Below are positions 25,067-33,758 of a DNA stretch of 64,000 nt, piece after piece (the stretch's first letter is position 1; every line of letters starts with the position of its first letter). The position numbers were made by a program, and so were the translations under genes. The stretch comes from Flavobacteriaceae bacterium (GTDB lineage Bacteria; Bacteroidota; Bacteroidia; Flavobacteriales; Flavobacteriaceae), in assembly GCA_002707025.1 (NCBI GenBank), contig PALG01000031.1, forward strand, positions 1 to 64,000, given 5' to 3'. The notes beneath the pieces were generated by a model. That model did not search any database. It saw only the letters and a list, made by a program, of their open reading frames with translations, and had not been told where the DNA came from.

Positions 25067-25074
25067 TATTTTTG
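25067..25074 (+). promoter_or_regulatory. Promoter -7 element of the 25111 lipoprotein gene
   Basis: TATTTTTG matches TAnnTTTG 36 bp before the ATG at 25111. No TTG is visible at the expected distance. Confidence 0.4.
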
Positions 25075-25110
25075 GAGCTTCAAAAAAAATTAAAACCAAT
25101 ATATTTTAAC

Positions 25111-25728
25111 ATGAAAATTTTTAAGCCCCTCCTTTTTTTATTGTCCGTTATGTTTTTAACCAGCTGCGCCTCTGGATATAAAGTGATTGAACCAAGATCC
25201 ATCAACTATATATCAACTAATGAAAGTAATGGTGTAACCCTTTCATACAAATATGATTTACTTGAAAAAAAGTACGCCAAAAAGGAGGAAAAGAAAGATA
25301 TTAAACTAGTAGCAATTAAGATTACCAACTCTTCTGAAAATGATTTAATGTTTGGGCGTGACATCAAACTTACTTATGAAAATGGATCTGAGGTAATTCC
25401 TATGGAAAATGAGAGCGTTTTTAAAAATCTCAAACAAAGTGCCGCATCCTACTTGTTCTACCTTTTACTAACACCGGTTAACCTTTACACCACTAAAACT
25501 ACAAATGGTGTTCAAGAAACAACCAGTGCGACTCCTATCGGACTCATACTAGGACCAGGACTTGCTGCTGGAAATATGATTGCTGCGGGGTCGGCCAACA
25601 AGAAATTTAAGGAAGAGCTATTGGAATATAATTTGAATGGAACTATTATTAAAGCAGGAGAGACCAAGCATGGGCTTATTGGCATAAAAAGTGATTCCTT
25701 CGACGCTTTAAAAATAAAAACTGATTAA
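25111..25728 (+). CDS. Lipoprotein of unknown function
   Basis: A 205-residue protein. I start it at ATG 25111 because this gives a lipoprotein signal (MKIFKPLLFLLSVMFLTSC, Cys 19); the longer frame from 25072 places 13 extra residues before it. The mature part has SINYISTNESNGVTLSYKYD and a hydrophobic Gly/Ala-rich segment (GLILGPGLAAGNMIAAGSA) near residue 150. I do not recognise the family. It stands alone, divergent from the two-component operon and convergent with the TonB receptor gene. The 96-bp gap that follows holds nothing I can name. Confidence 0.75.
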   Translation: MKIFKPLLFLLSVMFLTSCASGYKVIEPRSINYISTNESNGVTLSYKYDLLEKKYAKKEEKKDIKLVAIKITNSSENDLMFGRDIKLTYENGSEVIPMENESVFKNLKQSAASYLFYLLLTPVNLYTTKTTNGVQETTSATPIGLILGPGLAAGNMIAAGSANKKFKEELLEYNLNGTIIKAGETKHGLIGIKSDSFDALKIKTD

Positions 25729-25824
25729 ATCTTAAATCCAGAAAGGATTAGCGTTTATCAAGAAATGTTACGATAATTGTTGAAGTATTTGCTTCCCTTA
25801 AGAAATTCCATTTCTTTAATAAAA

Positions 25825-27984
25825 CTACAAATTATCCAACTGATTTTTAGTACCGTCCTCACTTATTGTCCAAAAGAAACCGATAAAGAAAAACTGATCG
25901 GCCGCAGGACGTAATGCCCTTCTGTTAAACTGCCCCTGTGCATTGGGTGTATTGGCATATTGGTATCCATTAATGTTGTTGAATCCCAAAACATTATTCA
26001 CTGAAGCATAAAGGATTTTTTGTGGGGAAATTAAATAAGCCCAATTCAAACTCAAACTATTAAAAGCCTTTGTCTTTTCCTGTAAAAACCCAGGTAAATT
26101 AGGATTGGTGTAACTTCGGCCACTGGCAAACGTATAACTTGCCCCTATTTGGCTTCGCCATTTATCTAACCAATATTTGGTAACCAAAGAAAAGTTATGA
26201 TTGTTGGCAAATGGAGGCGTAGTTTTTACTGGGTAATTTTGGTATTGACGCTCACTATCCAAATACGAATAACTCACCCAATAGTCTAGGTTTTTTACAC
26301 TTTCATTATCCCTAAAAAACAAATCAATTCCTTGTGCATATCCTTCTCCCGAATTTTCAAAATGGCTGTCAAAACCTGCAAAATTTGTATCATAAGTCAC
26401 AAGGTTTTGATACTTCTTATAATACCCTTCTACCCGTAAAATTCGGTTTTTATGTGAATATTGATAGTTAAGAATGTAATGTTGTGTTTTACGGGCTTCT
26501 AAATCTTGATGAAACTTCAACACGTCACTCAAAGGCTGTTGGTAAAAATCACCGTAAGCAATAGAAAGTTGCCCATGTTTGGAGGTTTTATAGGCTACTG
26601 AAGCCCTTGGCGACAAGGTAAATTGATTGAACAATTCACTATACTCACCACGGAATCCTGCTTTTAAAGCTAGTTTTCTTGAAAAAACGACATCAGCTTC
26701 CGTAAAGGCTGCAGAAAGATGATTATTGAACCCATAACCCAATTGCGGCACCTGTGTACTCTCATACGTTTCCTGAAAATCGGTTAGAAATTGCTCGGCT
26801 CCAAAATATAACTTGAAGCGGTTACTGAAACGTTTACGGAACTTCAGTTTGAAATGGGCCGAATTCTCTGTATTTTCAATTGTGTCCGCCATGATGCCAA
26901 TATCATTTTTGGCCGTGGTAAAACTACCCCCCGTTTGAAACGTCCAATCGTTATTTAAGTCTCCCTGATAACTAGCATTGGTATAAAAATTTCGGTTTTT
27001 TAATTGAAAGTACAATCCTTCCGAAAAATTGATATCCTCTTGCGTAAGCTCAAACCCTGTAGCATCAAAGGCAGCGTAGAGTTTAAAAAGCCCTTTTTCA
27101 AATTTTCTTCTGAAAACCGTTTCCCCCGCAAAAGCTTCAAAGGGTTTTTCCCAATCATTCCGATCGGGAAATACTTCCAGATAGGGCGCCAAATTGATAT
27201 AAGAAGCGTTCACACTTAAGGAACTATTTTTCCACTTCTGGGTGTTTCCCAATCCTGCCCCAACGGTCATCAAGGAAATATTGGTTTCCTCTTGCGCAGG
27301 CTCGTCTATGGTATTCAGTAGCAATACGGAAGACAAAGCTTGTCCATATTCGGCAGAATAGCCTCCCGTTGAAAAAGTAATCCCATCAAAAAGAAACGAA
27401 CTGTAACGGCCTCGTGCCGGAATATTGTTGGTGGTGGGTGTATACGGTGTAAAAACGCGAATACCATCAATAAAAATTTGGGTTTCCCCTGCATCCCCTC
27501 CCCGCACGAAAAGTCGGCCGTCTTCTGCTACCGTACTCGTTCCCGGAAGTGTTTGCAAAGCCCCTACAAAGTCCCCCAAGGCACTTGCCGTAGTTACTAC
27601 ATCCAAAGGCTTTAAAACCGACACCTTGCTGTTATCCCCTGCTTCTAAAGTCCCTGCCGAAATAACCACGGTATCCAAGGAGTTGACATCCTCCCGAAGG
27701 GCAATGGTCAAATTATTCATTTGGGATACGTCTGCAGCATAATAGGTAGGTTCAAAACTTACAAACGATATCACCAAGGTTTGTACCCCAGTTTCTGAAG
27801 TCGTAAAGGAAAACTTACCAGATTCGTCTGAAGAGGCTCCATCGTAGGTTCCATCCAAATAAATATTGGCCCCAAAAATAGGGGTTCCGTTTTTTTGGGT
27901 TACCGTTCCTGAGATTTCAGTTTGTGCAGAAAGCCAAAAAGGGACTAGCAAAAGAAAAGGTAAAAGAAGTTTTGAAGCGTTCAT
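25825..27984 (-). CDS. TonB-dependent receptor with carboxypeptidase-D-like N-terminal domain
   Basis: A 719-residue outer-membrane importer. I use ATG 27984 (MNASKLLLPFLLLVPFWLSA) because it gives a proper signal peptide and follows a LytTR-type promoter; the upstream extension of 46 residues covers the promoter. The order is signal peptide, a CarboxypepD_reg-like domain (TEISGTVTQKNGTPIFGANI, about 20-105), the plug (LQTLPGTSTVAEDGRLFVRG) and a 22-strand-type barrel ending in an aromatic strand (FFFIGFFWTIS) followed by a short tail. No SusD partner is adjacent. The substrate is unknown. Confidence 0.92.
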   Translation of the reverse strand: MNASKLLLPFLLLVPFWLSAQTEISGTVTQKNGTPIFGANIYLDGTYDGASSDESGKFSFTTSETGVQTLVISFVSFEPTYYAADVSQMNNLTIALREDVNSLDTVVISAGTLEAGDNSKVSVLKPLDVVTTASALGDFVGALQTLPGTSTVAEDGRLFVRGGDAGETQIFIDGIRVFTPYTPTTNNIPARGRYSSFLFDGITFSTGGYSAEYGQALSSVLLLNTIDEPAQEETNISLMTVGAGLGNTQKWKNSSLSVNASYINLAPYLEVFPDRNDWEKPFEAFAGETVFRRKFEKGLFKLYAAFDATGFELTQEDINFSEGLYFQLKNRNFYTNASYQGDLNNDWTFQTGGSFTTAKNDIGIMADTIENTENSAHFKLKFRKRFSNRFKLYFGAEQFLTDFQETYESTQVPQLGYGFNNHLSAAFTEADVVFSRKLALKAGFRGEYSELFNQFTLSPRASVAYKTSKHGQLSIAYGDFYQQPLSDVLKFHQDLEARKTQHYILNYQYSHKNRILRVEGYYKKYQNLVTYDTNFAGFDSHFENSGEGYAQGIDLFFRDNESVKNLDYWVSYSYLDSERQYQNYPVKTTPPFANNHNFSLVTKYWLDKWRSQIGASYTFASGRSYTNPNLPGFLQEKTKAFNSLSLNWAYLISPQKILYASVNNVLGFNNINGYQYANTPNAQGQFNRRALRPAADQFFFIGFFWTISEDGTKNQLDNL

Positions 27985-28010
27985 TTTTTGATTGATTTTG
28001 TTTGACGGTT

Positions 28011-28081
28011 CAAAATTGCGTAAAGTGTTTATCCTATAAAAAGCAAAACTACCGAACTGTTGCATTTGACTACCGAATTGT
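28011..28081 (-). promoter_or_regulatory. LytTR-type promoter 3 (before the TonB receptor)
   Basis: The minus strand reads ACAATTCGGT (28081-28072), 11 nt, ACAGTTCGGT (28060-28051), then CAATTTTG (28018-28011). Both spacings equal those of promoter 2. The two repeats here differ by a single base, making this the best-conserved site of the four. Confidence 0.82.
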
Positions 28082-28111
28082 GAATACAAAACTTCCTTTT
28101 TGCTATCTTTA
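28078..28111 (+). promoter_or_regulatory. Possible promoter of the DUF1028 gene
   Basis: TTG (28078-28080), a 23-nt spacer and TATCTTTA (28104-28111) lie just before the ATG at 28132. The TTG overlaps the distal LytTR repeat of the divergent receptor promoter, so the two may influence each other. Confidence 0.4.
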
Positions 28112-28131
28112 TAAAAAATCAACGAAAAACC

Positions 28132-29130
28132 ATGAAAAAATTACTTTTCCTCTTATGGCTTATTTCCTTCTACCTTCCTAGCCAGGCCCAAGATACCTTT
28201 TCCATTATTGCAGTCGATCCTTCCACCGGTGAAATAGGATCTGCAGGCGCTTCTTGTGTCACGGGGGTTGGGCCTAGTGGAATTATCGATATCATCACAA
28301 AAATTATCCCTGGAAGGGGCGGCGTTAATTCGCAAGCCTATGTATGTATTCCCAACGTTAATTTGAATAATGCCATCGACCAAATGGAAAACGGGGCATC
28401 CCCTTCAGAGATTATTGACTACTTATTGAATAATGATGCCTGCGGTTCCCAAAATTTCGATCCACAGTTCCGGCAATATGGAATTGCAGATTTTGATACC
28501 AATGGGGACCCAAGAACAGCTGGTTTTACTGGAAATATGGCAGACGATTACAAAGAAGACCGCCAAGGTGCTACCTACAGTGTTCAGGGAAATATCCTTC
28601 TAGATGCATCGGTTATTGATAATATGGAAGATAATTTCAACAATACAACAGGAACCCTGGCCGATAAGTTGATGGCTGCGATGCAAGGGGCTAACTTTGC
28701 AGGGGCCGATTCCCGATGCTTGGCAGACGGCACTTCGTCTACCACTGCTTATTTATTGGTGTATCGTCCCGACGACGATCCTTCAGACCCTTACCTTCGT
28801 TTAAATGTTGGACAACAACCTCCTGGAACCGAACCTATTGATATCCTTCAGGATTTGTACAACAACTTTCTCTCTACCGAAAGTTTTGAACTTCAACAGC
28901 AAATTCAGTTATATCCTAATCCTGCAAGCAATATACTGAACCTTTCGGTTGCCCCTTCCCTTGGCTGGAATAGTTTTGAAATATTCACCTTGGAAGGAAA
29001 GAAAATTTACTCCCAGTCTGTTGTAAAAGAAAGCGTTAGCATGGATATTTCGTCCTATTCTGAAGGAATGTATTTTATCACTTTTCAAACCCAAAAAGGA
29101 AATACCACTCTTAAGTTTATAAAAAACTAA
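28132..29130 (+). CDS. Secreted DUF1028-family protein with T9SS sorting domain
   Basis: A 332-residue protein with a signal peptide (MKKLLFLLWLISFYLPSQAQ), then a DUF1028 domain starting TFSIIAVDPSTGEIGSAGAS. This family adopts an Ntn-hydrolase-like fold, and the residue directly after the cleavage region (DTFSI) fits processing. From about residue 255 follows a type A sorting domain (QLYPNPASNILNLSV ... GMYFITFQTQKG), so it should be exported by type IX secretion. The enzymatic activity is unknown. The next gene begins 8 bp later. Confidence 0.88.
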   Translation: MKKLLFLLWLISFYLPSQAQDTFSIIAVDPSTGEIGSAGASCVTGVGPSGIIDIITKIIPGRGGVNSQAYVCIPNVNLNNAIDQMENGASPSEIIDYLLNNDACGSQNFDPQFRQYGIADFDTNGDPRTAGFTGNMADDYKEDRQGATYSVQGNILLDASVIDNMEDNFNNTTGTLADKLMAAMQGANFAGADSRCLADGTSSTTAYLLVYRPDDDPSDPYLRLNVGQQPPGTEPIDILQDLYNNFLSTESFELQQQIQLYPNPASNILNLSVAPSLGWNSFEIFTLEGKKIYSQSVVKESVSMDISSYSEGMYFITFQTQKGNTTLKFIKN

Positions 29131-29137
29131 ATCCATT

Positions 29138-29734
29138 ATGAGTGCTTCTGAAAAGGTAACGGCCTATATTAAAAAACATTCCAAATGGAGTAAGGAACTA
29201 CAGACCTTGAGAAAGCTTTTTCAGCAAACGGAAGTCACAGAAGAAATTAAATGGGGCAGCCCTACCTATACCCTTAACGGAAAATTGGTGGCGGGTATGG
29301 CCGCTTTCAAAAACCATTATGCCATCTGGTTTCACCAAGGGTTCTTTTTGAAAGATTCCGATCACAAGCTTTTAAATGCCCAAGAGGGTAAAACCAAGGC
29401 CATGCGGCAATGGCGTTTTGAAAAAGAAGAGGAAATTCCGGAAGCAATTGTTTTAAAATATCTAAGGGAATCCATACAAAACTGCCTTGCCGGAAAAGAA
29501 GTGAAACCACAACGTAAAACAGGAGTATCCTTACCTTCCATTTTAAAGGAAGCATTTAAAAATGATACGCTTTTAGAAAAATCGTTTAAAAAACTAACTC
29601 CGGGAAAACAAAGGGAATATGCCGAACATATTGGTGGGGCAAAACGTGAAGCGACCCAACAATCCCGCTTGGAAAAAGCCATACCGCTTATTTTAAAAGG
29701 GGAAGGATTGCACGATAAATACAAAAACTGTTAA
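29138..29734 (+). CDS. DUF1801/YdeI-family protein
   Basis: A 198-residue cytoplasmic protein. The N-terminal half fits DUF1801 (EEIKWGSPTYTLNGKLVAGM, NHYAIWFHQGFFL). The C-terminal half fits the YdeI/OmpD-associated helical segment (FKKLTPGKQREYAEHIGGAK, then SRLEKAIPLILKG). Its function is not established; related proteins have been linked to peptide or envelope stress resistance. It lies 8 bp after the DUF1028 gene and 2 bp before the cyclase gene. Confidence 0.8.
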   Translation: MSASEKVTAYIKKHSKWSKELQTLRKLFQQTEVTEEIKWGSPTYTLNGKLVAGMAAFKNHYAIWFHQGFFLKDSDHKLLNAQEGKTKAMRQWRFEKEEEIPEAIVLKYLRESIQNCLAGKEVKPQRKTGVSLPSILKEAFKNDTLLEKSFKKLTPGKQREYAEHIGGAKREATQQSRLEKAIPLILKGEGLHDKYKNC

Positions 29735-29735
29735 T

Positions 29736-30827
29736 ATGAACAGTCGGCGGTTTGCTTTTTATGCACGAAGGGCACTTTGGATCATTATCGCCTGGGTAGC
29801 CTTTGCCATTGGAGTATTTTTTTATGATTACATCACCTTGGTAAGTAATCGTGCGCTTACCTCCAATTATGACTTCATATCTTCCTTTAACGCGTATTTA
29901 ATTGTGGCTGTTTGTGCAGGCGTCATAGGTGGAACGCTAACCGTAAACCTCATGGAATATTGGCTTCGGAAGTATCGCTTCTGGATGGCCATGCTCCTTA
30001 TTATCATTATTTATACGGTTATCGCCATTTTAGTAGGTAGTATTGGAGCTTTGTATTTGAGTGGTCCTGAAATGGGCCTACCCATGTTTCGGCAAGAAGC
30101 CATTGAAGAGTTATTGCCCTTCTACAAAGAGCCTATCTTCGTAAAAAATTATTTTATTTGGCTGATCCTAGTGTTGCTCACCTTGGTTTTTTTGGTGGTT
30201 AGTGATCGTTTTGGCCCCGGGGTATTACCCAATTATCTTTTGGGAAAGTATTTTAAGCCTAAAAAGGAAAACCGAATTTTCATGTTCAGTGATATAAAGA
30301 ATGCAACTTCCATTGCCGAACAATTAGGCGAAGAACAATATTTTCAGTTTTTAAAAGCGTTCTTTAGAGTAATTTCACCCGCTATTTCAGAATACAGGGG
30401 AGAGATCTATCAATATGTAGGCGATGAAATTGTACTTACCTGGAAAGTAAAAAAGAATAAAAAGAACATCCGATCGCTTCATTGTTTTTACCGGATGAAC
30501 CGACTTATTTTATTGCATTCCGCATACTTTAAAAAAACCTTCGGAGTCATTCCAGAGTTTAAATCGGGATTTCATTGCGGAAATACCGTGGTGGGTGAAA
30601 TAGGGGAAATTAAAAGGGACATAGCCTTTTCGGGTGATGTTCTCAATACGGCTGCCCGTATTCAAGGGAAATGCAACGAACTGGAAGTAAGAATATTGGC
30701 TTCAGAAGGATATTTACATTGTATTGAGCCTTTACCGCGTAAAATCACCTCGCTTCCGTTAGGCGAACAAAATTTAAAAGGAAAGCTTTTTGACGTTCCG
30801 TTAGTAACGTTTCGGAATGATAATTGA
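29736..30827 (+). CDS. Membrane-bound class III adenylate/guanylate cyclase
   Basis: A 363-residue protein with four N-terminal membrane helices (about 10-160) and a cytoplasmic class III cyclase domain (about 180-350). The two metal-binding Asp sites are visible: IFMFSDIKNATSIAEQLGEE and YQYVGDEIVLTWKV. A downstream segment GDVLNTAARIQGKCNELE matches the conserved helix. cAMP versus cGMP production cannot be decided from these motifs. The gene follows the DUF1801 gene by one base, suggesting co-transcription. Confidence 0.88.
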   Translation: MNSRRFAFYARRALWIIIAWVAFAIGVFFYDYITLVSNRALTSNYDFISSFNAYLIVAVCAGVIGGTLTVNLMEYWLRKYRFWMAMLLIIIIYTVIAILVGSIGALYLSGPEMGLPMFRQEAIEELLPFYKEPIFVKNYFIWLILVLLTLVFLVVSDRFGPGVLPNYLLGKYFKPKKENRIFMFSDIKNATSIAEQLGEEQYFQFLKAFFRVISPAISEYRGEIYQYVGDEIVLTWKVKKNKKNIRSLHCFYRMNRLILLHSAYFKKTFGVIPEFKSGFHCGNTVVGEIGEIKRDIAFSGDVLNTAARIQGKCNELEVRILASEGYLHCIEPLPRKITSLPLGEQNLKGKLFDVPLVTFRNDN

Positions 30828-30863
30828 TAATTTGAAATCGTACGAATTCTTAATTACTATCTT

Positions 30864-31229
30864 ATGAAAACCGACACTTACACCAAAGTAATCCTTACCG
30901 TGATTGCAGTAGCCCTCACCGTTAATGTAATCAAAGATCTGTCGCTGGTTCCAACAGTTCAGGCTTCTGAAACCATTACAAATAATGTACTTCCCAGCTC
31001 AGAATATCGATTGGTTCCTATTAGCACTATGGAAACCCTGGATGTGCGTATTGTGGATATCAATACCTACGATGAGCTTAATGTGAATGTAAAAAGTATT
31101 GACACCTACGACGAGATGAAAGTGAATTTAAAAAGTATCGATACCAGTGACGAACTGGATGTGAACCTAGATGAAATTGGGGGAGGCTGGGTTTCCAATG
31201 GAGGACCCATACCCGTAAAGGTCAACTAG
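30864..31229 (+). CDS. Exported or membrane-anchored 13-residue repeat protein
   Basis: A 121-residue protein with one N-terminal membrane helix or signal (YTKVILTVIAVALTVNVI). From about residue 48 come four consecutive 13-residue units ending ...TMETLD, ...TYDELN, ...TYDEMK and ...TSDELD, then a partial fifth (VNLDEIGG). The unit pattern is roughly V-x-V-x-x-I-D-T-x-D-E-L-x. At DNA level the last three units are 39-bp imperfect repeats starting at 31044. I do not recognise the family. The 3' end overlaps the convergent NADH dehydrogenase gene by 8 bp. Confidence 0.65.
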   Translation: MKTDTYTKVILTVIAVALTVNVIKDLSLVPTVQASETITNNVLPSSEYRLVPISTMETLDVRIVDINTYDELNVNVKSIDTYDEMKVNLKSIDTSDELDVNLDEIGGGWVSNGGPIPVKVN

Positions 31230-32502
31230 ACTTTTTATGGTATTCCCGAATGATCAATCGGGCAGCACGATCATAGTTGATGTAATTATAGGTCCAATTG
31301 AAAAAGGTAATCACACGATTCCTAAAACCCACCAAATACCATAGGTGTACAAACATCCAGAGAAACCAAGCAAAGAAACCACCAAAATGCATTTTTTTGA
31401 AATCGACTACCGCTTTGTTTCGTCCAATAGTGGCCATACTGCCCTTATCTAGATATTTAAAAGGCTTCATGGTATGGCCTTTTAAAACCCTCTGAAGGTT
31501 TTTCGCCAGATGCTTTCCCTGCTGTATGGCCGGTTGCGCCATTTGGGGGTGCCCCTTTGGGAATGCTTCCGTTTGCATGGCGGCAATATCGCCCAAGGCA
31601 AACACATTTTCATAACCTTCTAACTGGTTATACTTATTAACTTGATAGCGATTTGTTCGCTCCAATACAACTTTTGCATCAAAACCTTCAATAGGCGCTC
31701 CTGTTACTCCTGCCGCCCAAATAAAGGTGGCCGTTTTAAATTCCTTACCATCTTTTGTAGCGACCCTCACTCCATCGTAATCACTTACCAAAGTTTGTAA
31801 ATGAATTTGAACGCCCATCCCTTCCAAAAACTTTTGCGCTTTTTGCGAGGCTTCCTCACTCATGGAAGCCAATAACCGCTCAGAGCCTTCCACAATGTGG
31901 ATTTGCATTTCATCTTCAGAAAGTTCAGGATAATCATTTTTAAGGATTCCCTTTCTGAATTCGGCCAAAGCACCGGCTAACTCTACCCCAGTGGGGCCGC
32001 CTCCCGCAATCACAAAATTCAAATAACTACGTTGTACTTCTACCTCATCTGCTTGGTCTGCCTTTTCAATATTCTGAAGCATTAAACTTCGAATATTTAG
32101 TGCCTGTGGCACACTTTTCATAGGCATGCTAAATTGTTCCACGTTTTTATTTCCGAAGAAATTGGTACGGGTACCCGTAGCGAGAACCAAATAATCATAT
32201 TTCAGATTTCCAATGGAAGTTTCAATAGTGCGCTCATCAGGATTTATATGAGTCACTTCAGCCAAACGGAAATGAAAGTTATCATGCTTCCGGAAAATTT
32301 TCCGCAGTGGATACGCAATGGAATCTGGCTCTAATCCTGCCGTAGAAACCTGATACAATAAGGGCTGAAAGGTATGATAGTTATGTTTATCGAAAAGCAC
32401 CAATTGCACAGGTGCTTTAATCATCTTTTTAATGAAGGCAATACCTGCAAATCCGCCGCCAATAACGACGACTCGAGGTTGTTGCGAAGAAGGGATGTTC
32501 AT
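31222..32502 (-). CDS. Type II NADH dehydrogenase (NDH-2)
   Basis: NDH-2 passes electrons from NADH to quinone without pumping protons, at the inner face of the membrane. The 426 residues contain the FAD-binding start VVVIGGGFAGIAFIKKM, the NADH-binding motif VIAGGGPTGVELAGALAEF and the second FAD contact NVFALGDIAAM. An amphipathic C-terminus (KMHFGGFFAWFLWMFVHLWY) fits membrane attachment. I prefer ATG 32502 (MNIPSSQQ), but ATG 32520 is also possible. Confidence 0.92.
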   Translation of the reverse strand: MNIPSSQQPRVVVIGGGFAGIAFIKKMIKAPVQLVLFDKHNYHTFQPLLYQVSTAGLEPDSIAYPLRKIFRKHDNFHFRLAEVTHINPDERTIETSIGNLKYDYLVLATGTRTNFFGNKNVEQFSMPMKSVPQALNIRSLMLQNIEKADQADEVEVQRSYLNFVIAGGGPTGVELAGALAEFRKGILKNDYPELSEDEMQIHIVEGSERLLASMSEEASQKAQKFLEGMGVQIHLQTLVSDYDGVRVATKDGKEFKTATFIWAAGVTGAPIEGFDAKVVLERTNRYQVNKYNQLEGYENVFALGDIAAMQTEAFPKGHPQMAQPAIQQGKHLAKNLQRVLKGHTMKPFKYLDKGSMATIGRNKAVVDFKKMHFGGFFAWFLWMFVHLWYLVGFRNRVITFFNWTYNYINYDRAARLIIREYHKKSS

Positions 32503-32626
32503 AGCATGGAATTGTAACATAAATTTACAAAAAGCCTAGCGGTTGCTGTGTAAAAGGCTTTATTTTTATGAAATTTGTAACATAACAAAATTTGTTGCTA
32601 CTAACTATACAGTTAACCCACTAACA

Positions 32627-33121
32627 TTGACCGAAGAACTAGAACATAGTTTTGTGACCCAGCTGGAGGAAAATCAGAACATTGTGCACAAAATCTGTCG
32701 TTTGTACACCAACGATCAAGAGGCGCATAATGATTTGTTTCAGGAGATTACTATACAGCTATGGAAAGCTTTTCCAAAGTTTAGGGGAGACAGTAAATTT
32801 AGTACCTGGATGTATCGTGTGGCTTTAAATACAGCTATAACACTATACCGAAAGGGAAAAAGGAAAATACAAACACAGGATTACGAAGGGGTAAGTTTTA
32901 AGATCACCGCAGAAGAGTATGACCCTACCGTGGAAGAACAATTGAAATTAATGTACAGTGCCGTAAAAACCTTGAATGATATTGATAAGGCTTTGGTGTT
33001 TCTGTATTTAGAAAATAAAAATTATCGGGAGATTTCGGAGACCTTAGGGATTTCTGAAGTGAACGCAAGAGTAAAAATGAACCGAATTAAGGAGAAGTTA
33101 AGAAACATTCTTAATCCCTAA
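32627..33121 (+). CDS. RNA polymerase sigma factor, ECF type
   Basis: This sigma-70-family factor redirects RNA polymerase. Region 2 reads LFQEITIQLWKAFPKFRGDS and FSTWMYRVALNTAITLYRK; region 4 reads ALVFLYLENKNYREISETLG then VNARVKMNRIKEKL. The frame can open at ATG 32543, but the extra 28 residues are unlike the family. A TTG at 32627 gives MTEELEHSFVTQLEENQN, the normal ECF start, at 164 residues. The choice is uncertain. The partner membrane protein gene begins 4 bp downstream. Confidence 0.88.
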   Translation: MTEELEHSFVTQLEENQNIVHKICRLYTNDQEAHNDLFQEITIQLWKAFPKFRGDSKFSTWMYRVALNTAITLYRKGKRKIQTQDYEGVSFKITAEEYDPTVEEQLKLMYSAVKTLNDIDKALVFLYLENKNYREISETLGISEVNARVKMNRIKEKLRNILNP

Positions 33122-33125
33122 GCGT

Positions 33126-33758
33126 ATGGACGAGTTAGAAGTATTAAAAAAACAATGGCAATCCCGGGAGCAGGAGTTTCCCAAATTGACCGCCAAGGAT
33201 ATTTACCCCATGTTATTGAAGAAATCCTCTTCTATAGTTAAGTGGATTTTTATCATCAGTATTGCAGAAATAGCACTATGGACCGTATTGTATTTTCTCA
33301 TTCCGGAATCCAGTAAAAAGTTTCAAGAAGGAATGGGGTTGAGTACCCTTTTTACGGCTCTTAATATTGTAAATTATGCTGTAGTTTTTGTTTTTATCTA
33401 CTTTTTCTACAAGAATCATCAGAAAATTCAGGCGACCAATACGGTGAAAAAACTCATGGAAAATATCCTGAAAACCCGAAAAACGGTTCACTATTTTGTG
33501 TATTACAACATTGGAATGGCCGCCATTTTAATGTTTATTACCAACCTTTATTATTACTTCAACAAAGAACAACTTTATCAAATTCTGAATAGTGATGATT
33601 TGTTTGCAGCGGTTCCTGCTGAGACCTTTATTTTGTTCAACGTGATAGGGGGAATTATTATTATTGCGTTCCTTATCCTGTTCTATTGGTTGCTATACGG
33701 ATTATTACTACGAAGACTTAAAAAGAATTACAAGCGCTTGAAGAAAATTGAAGATTAG
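33126..33758 (+). CDS. Four-helix membrane protein, candidate anti-sigma factor
   Basis: A 210-residue protein: a 38-residue cytoplasmic start (MDELEVLKKQWQSREQEFPK), four membrane helices (about 37-57, 75-97, 120-143 and 165-190) and a basic tail (LRRLKKNYKRLKK). It lacks the zinc-finger H-x3-C-x2-C of classical anti-sigma factors. Position 4 bp after the sigma gene suggests it controls it, which is inference only. It overlaps the convergent acyltransferase gene by 4 bp. Confidence 0.7.
   Translation: MDELEVLKKQWQSREQEFPKLTAKDIYPMLLKKSSSIVKWIFIISIAEIALWTVLYFLIPESSKKFQEGMGLSTLFTALNIVNYAVVFVFIYFFYKNHQKIQATNTVKKLMENILKTRKTVHYFVYYNIGMAAILMFITNLYYYFNKEQLYQILNSDDLFAAVPAETFILFNVIGGIIIIAFLILFYWLLYGLLLRRLKKNYKRLKKIED

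Noticed and set aside
27985-28122. Longer start of the TonB receptor at 28122
   Set aside because: The 46 extra residues run through the LytTR-type promoter and precede a proper signal peptide that begins at 27984.
29362-29724. 120-residue leftward frame opposite the DUF1801/YdeI gene
   Set aside because: It is a shadow of the well-supported plus-strand gene and resembles no known protein.
30793-30816. ACGTTCCGTT/ACGTTTCGGA before the repeat-protein gene as a LytTR site
   Set aside because: Spacing is 14 bp, it lies in the cyclase coding region, and no -7 element follows at the right distance.
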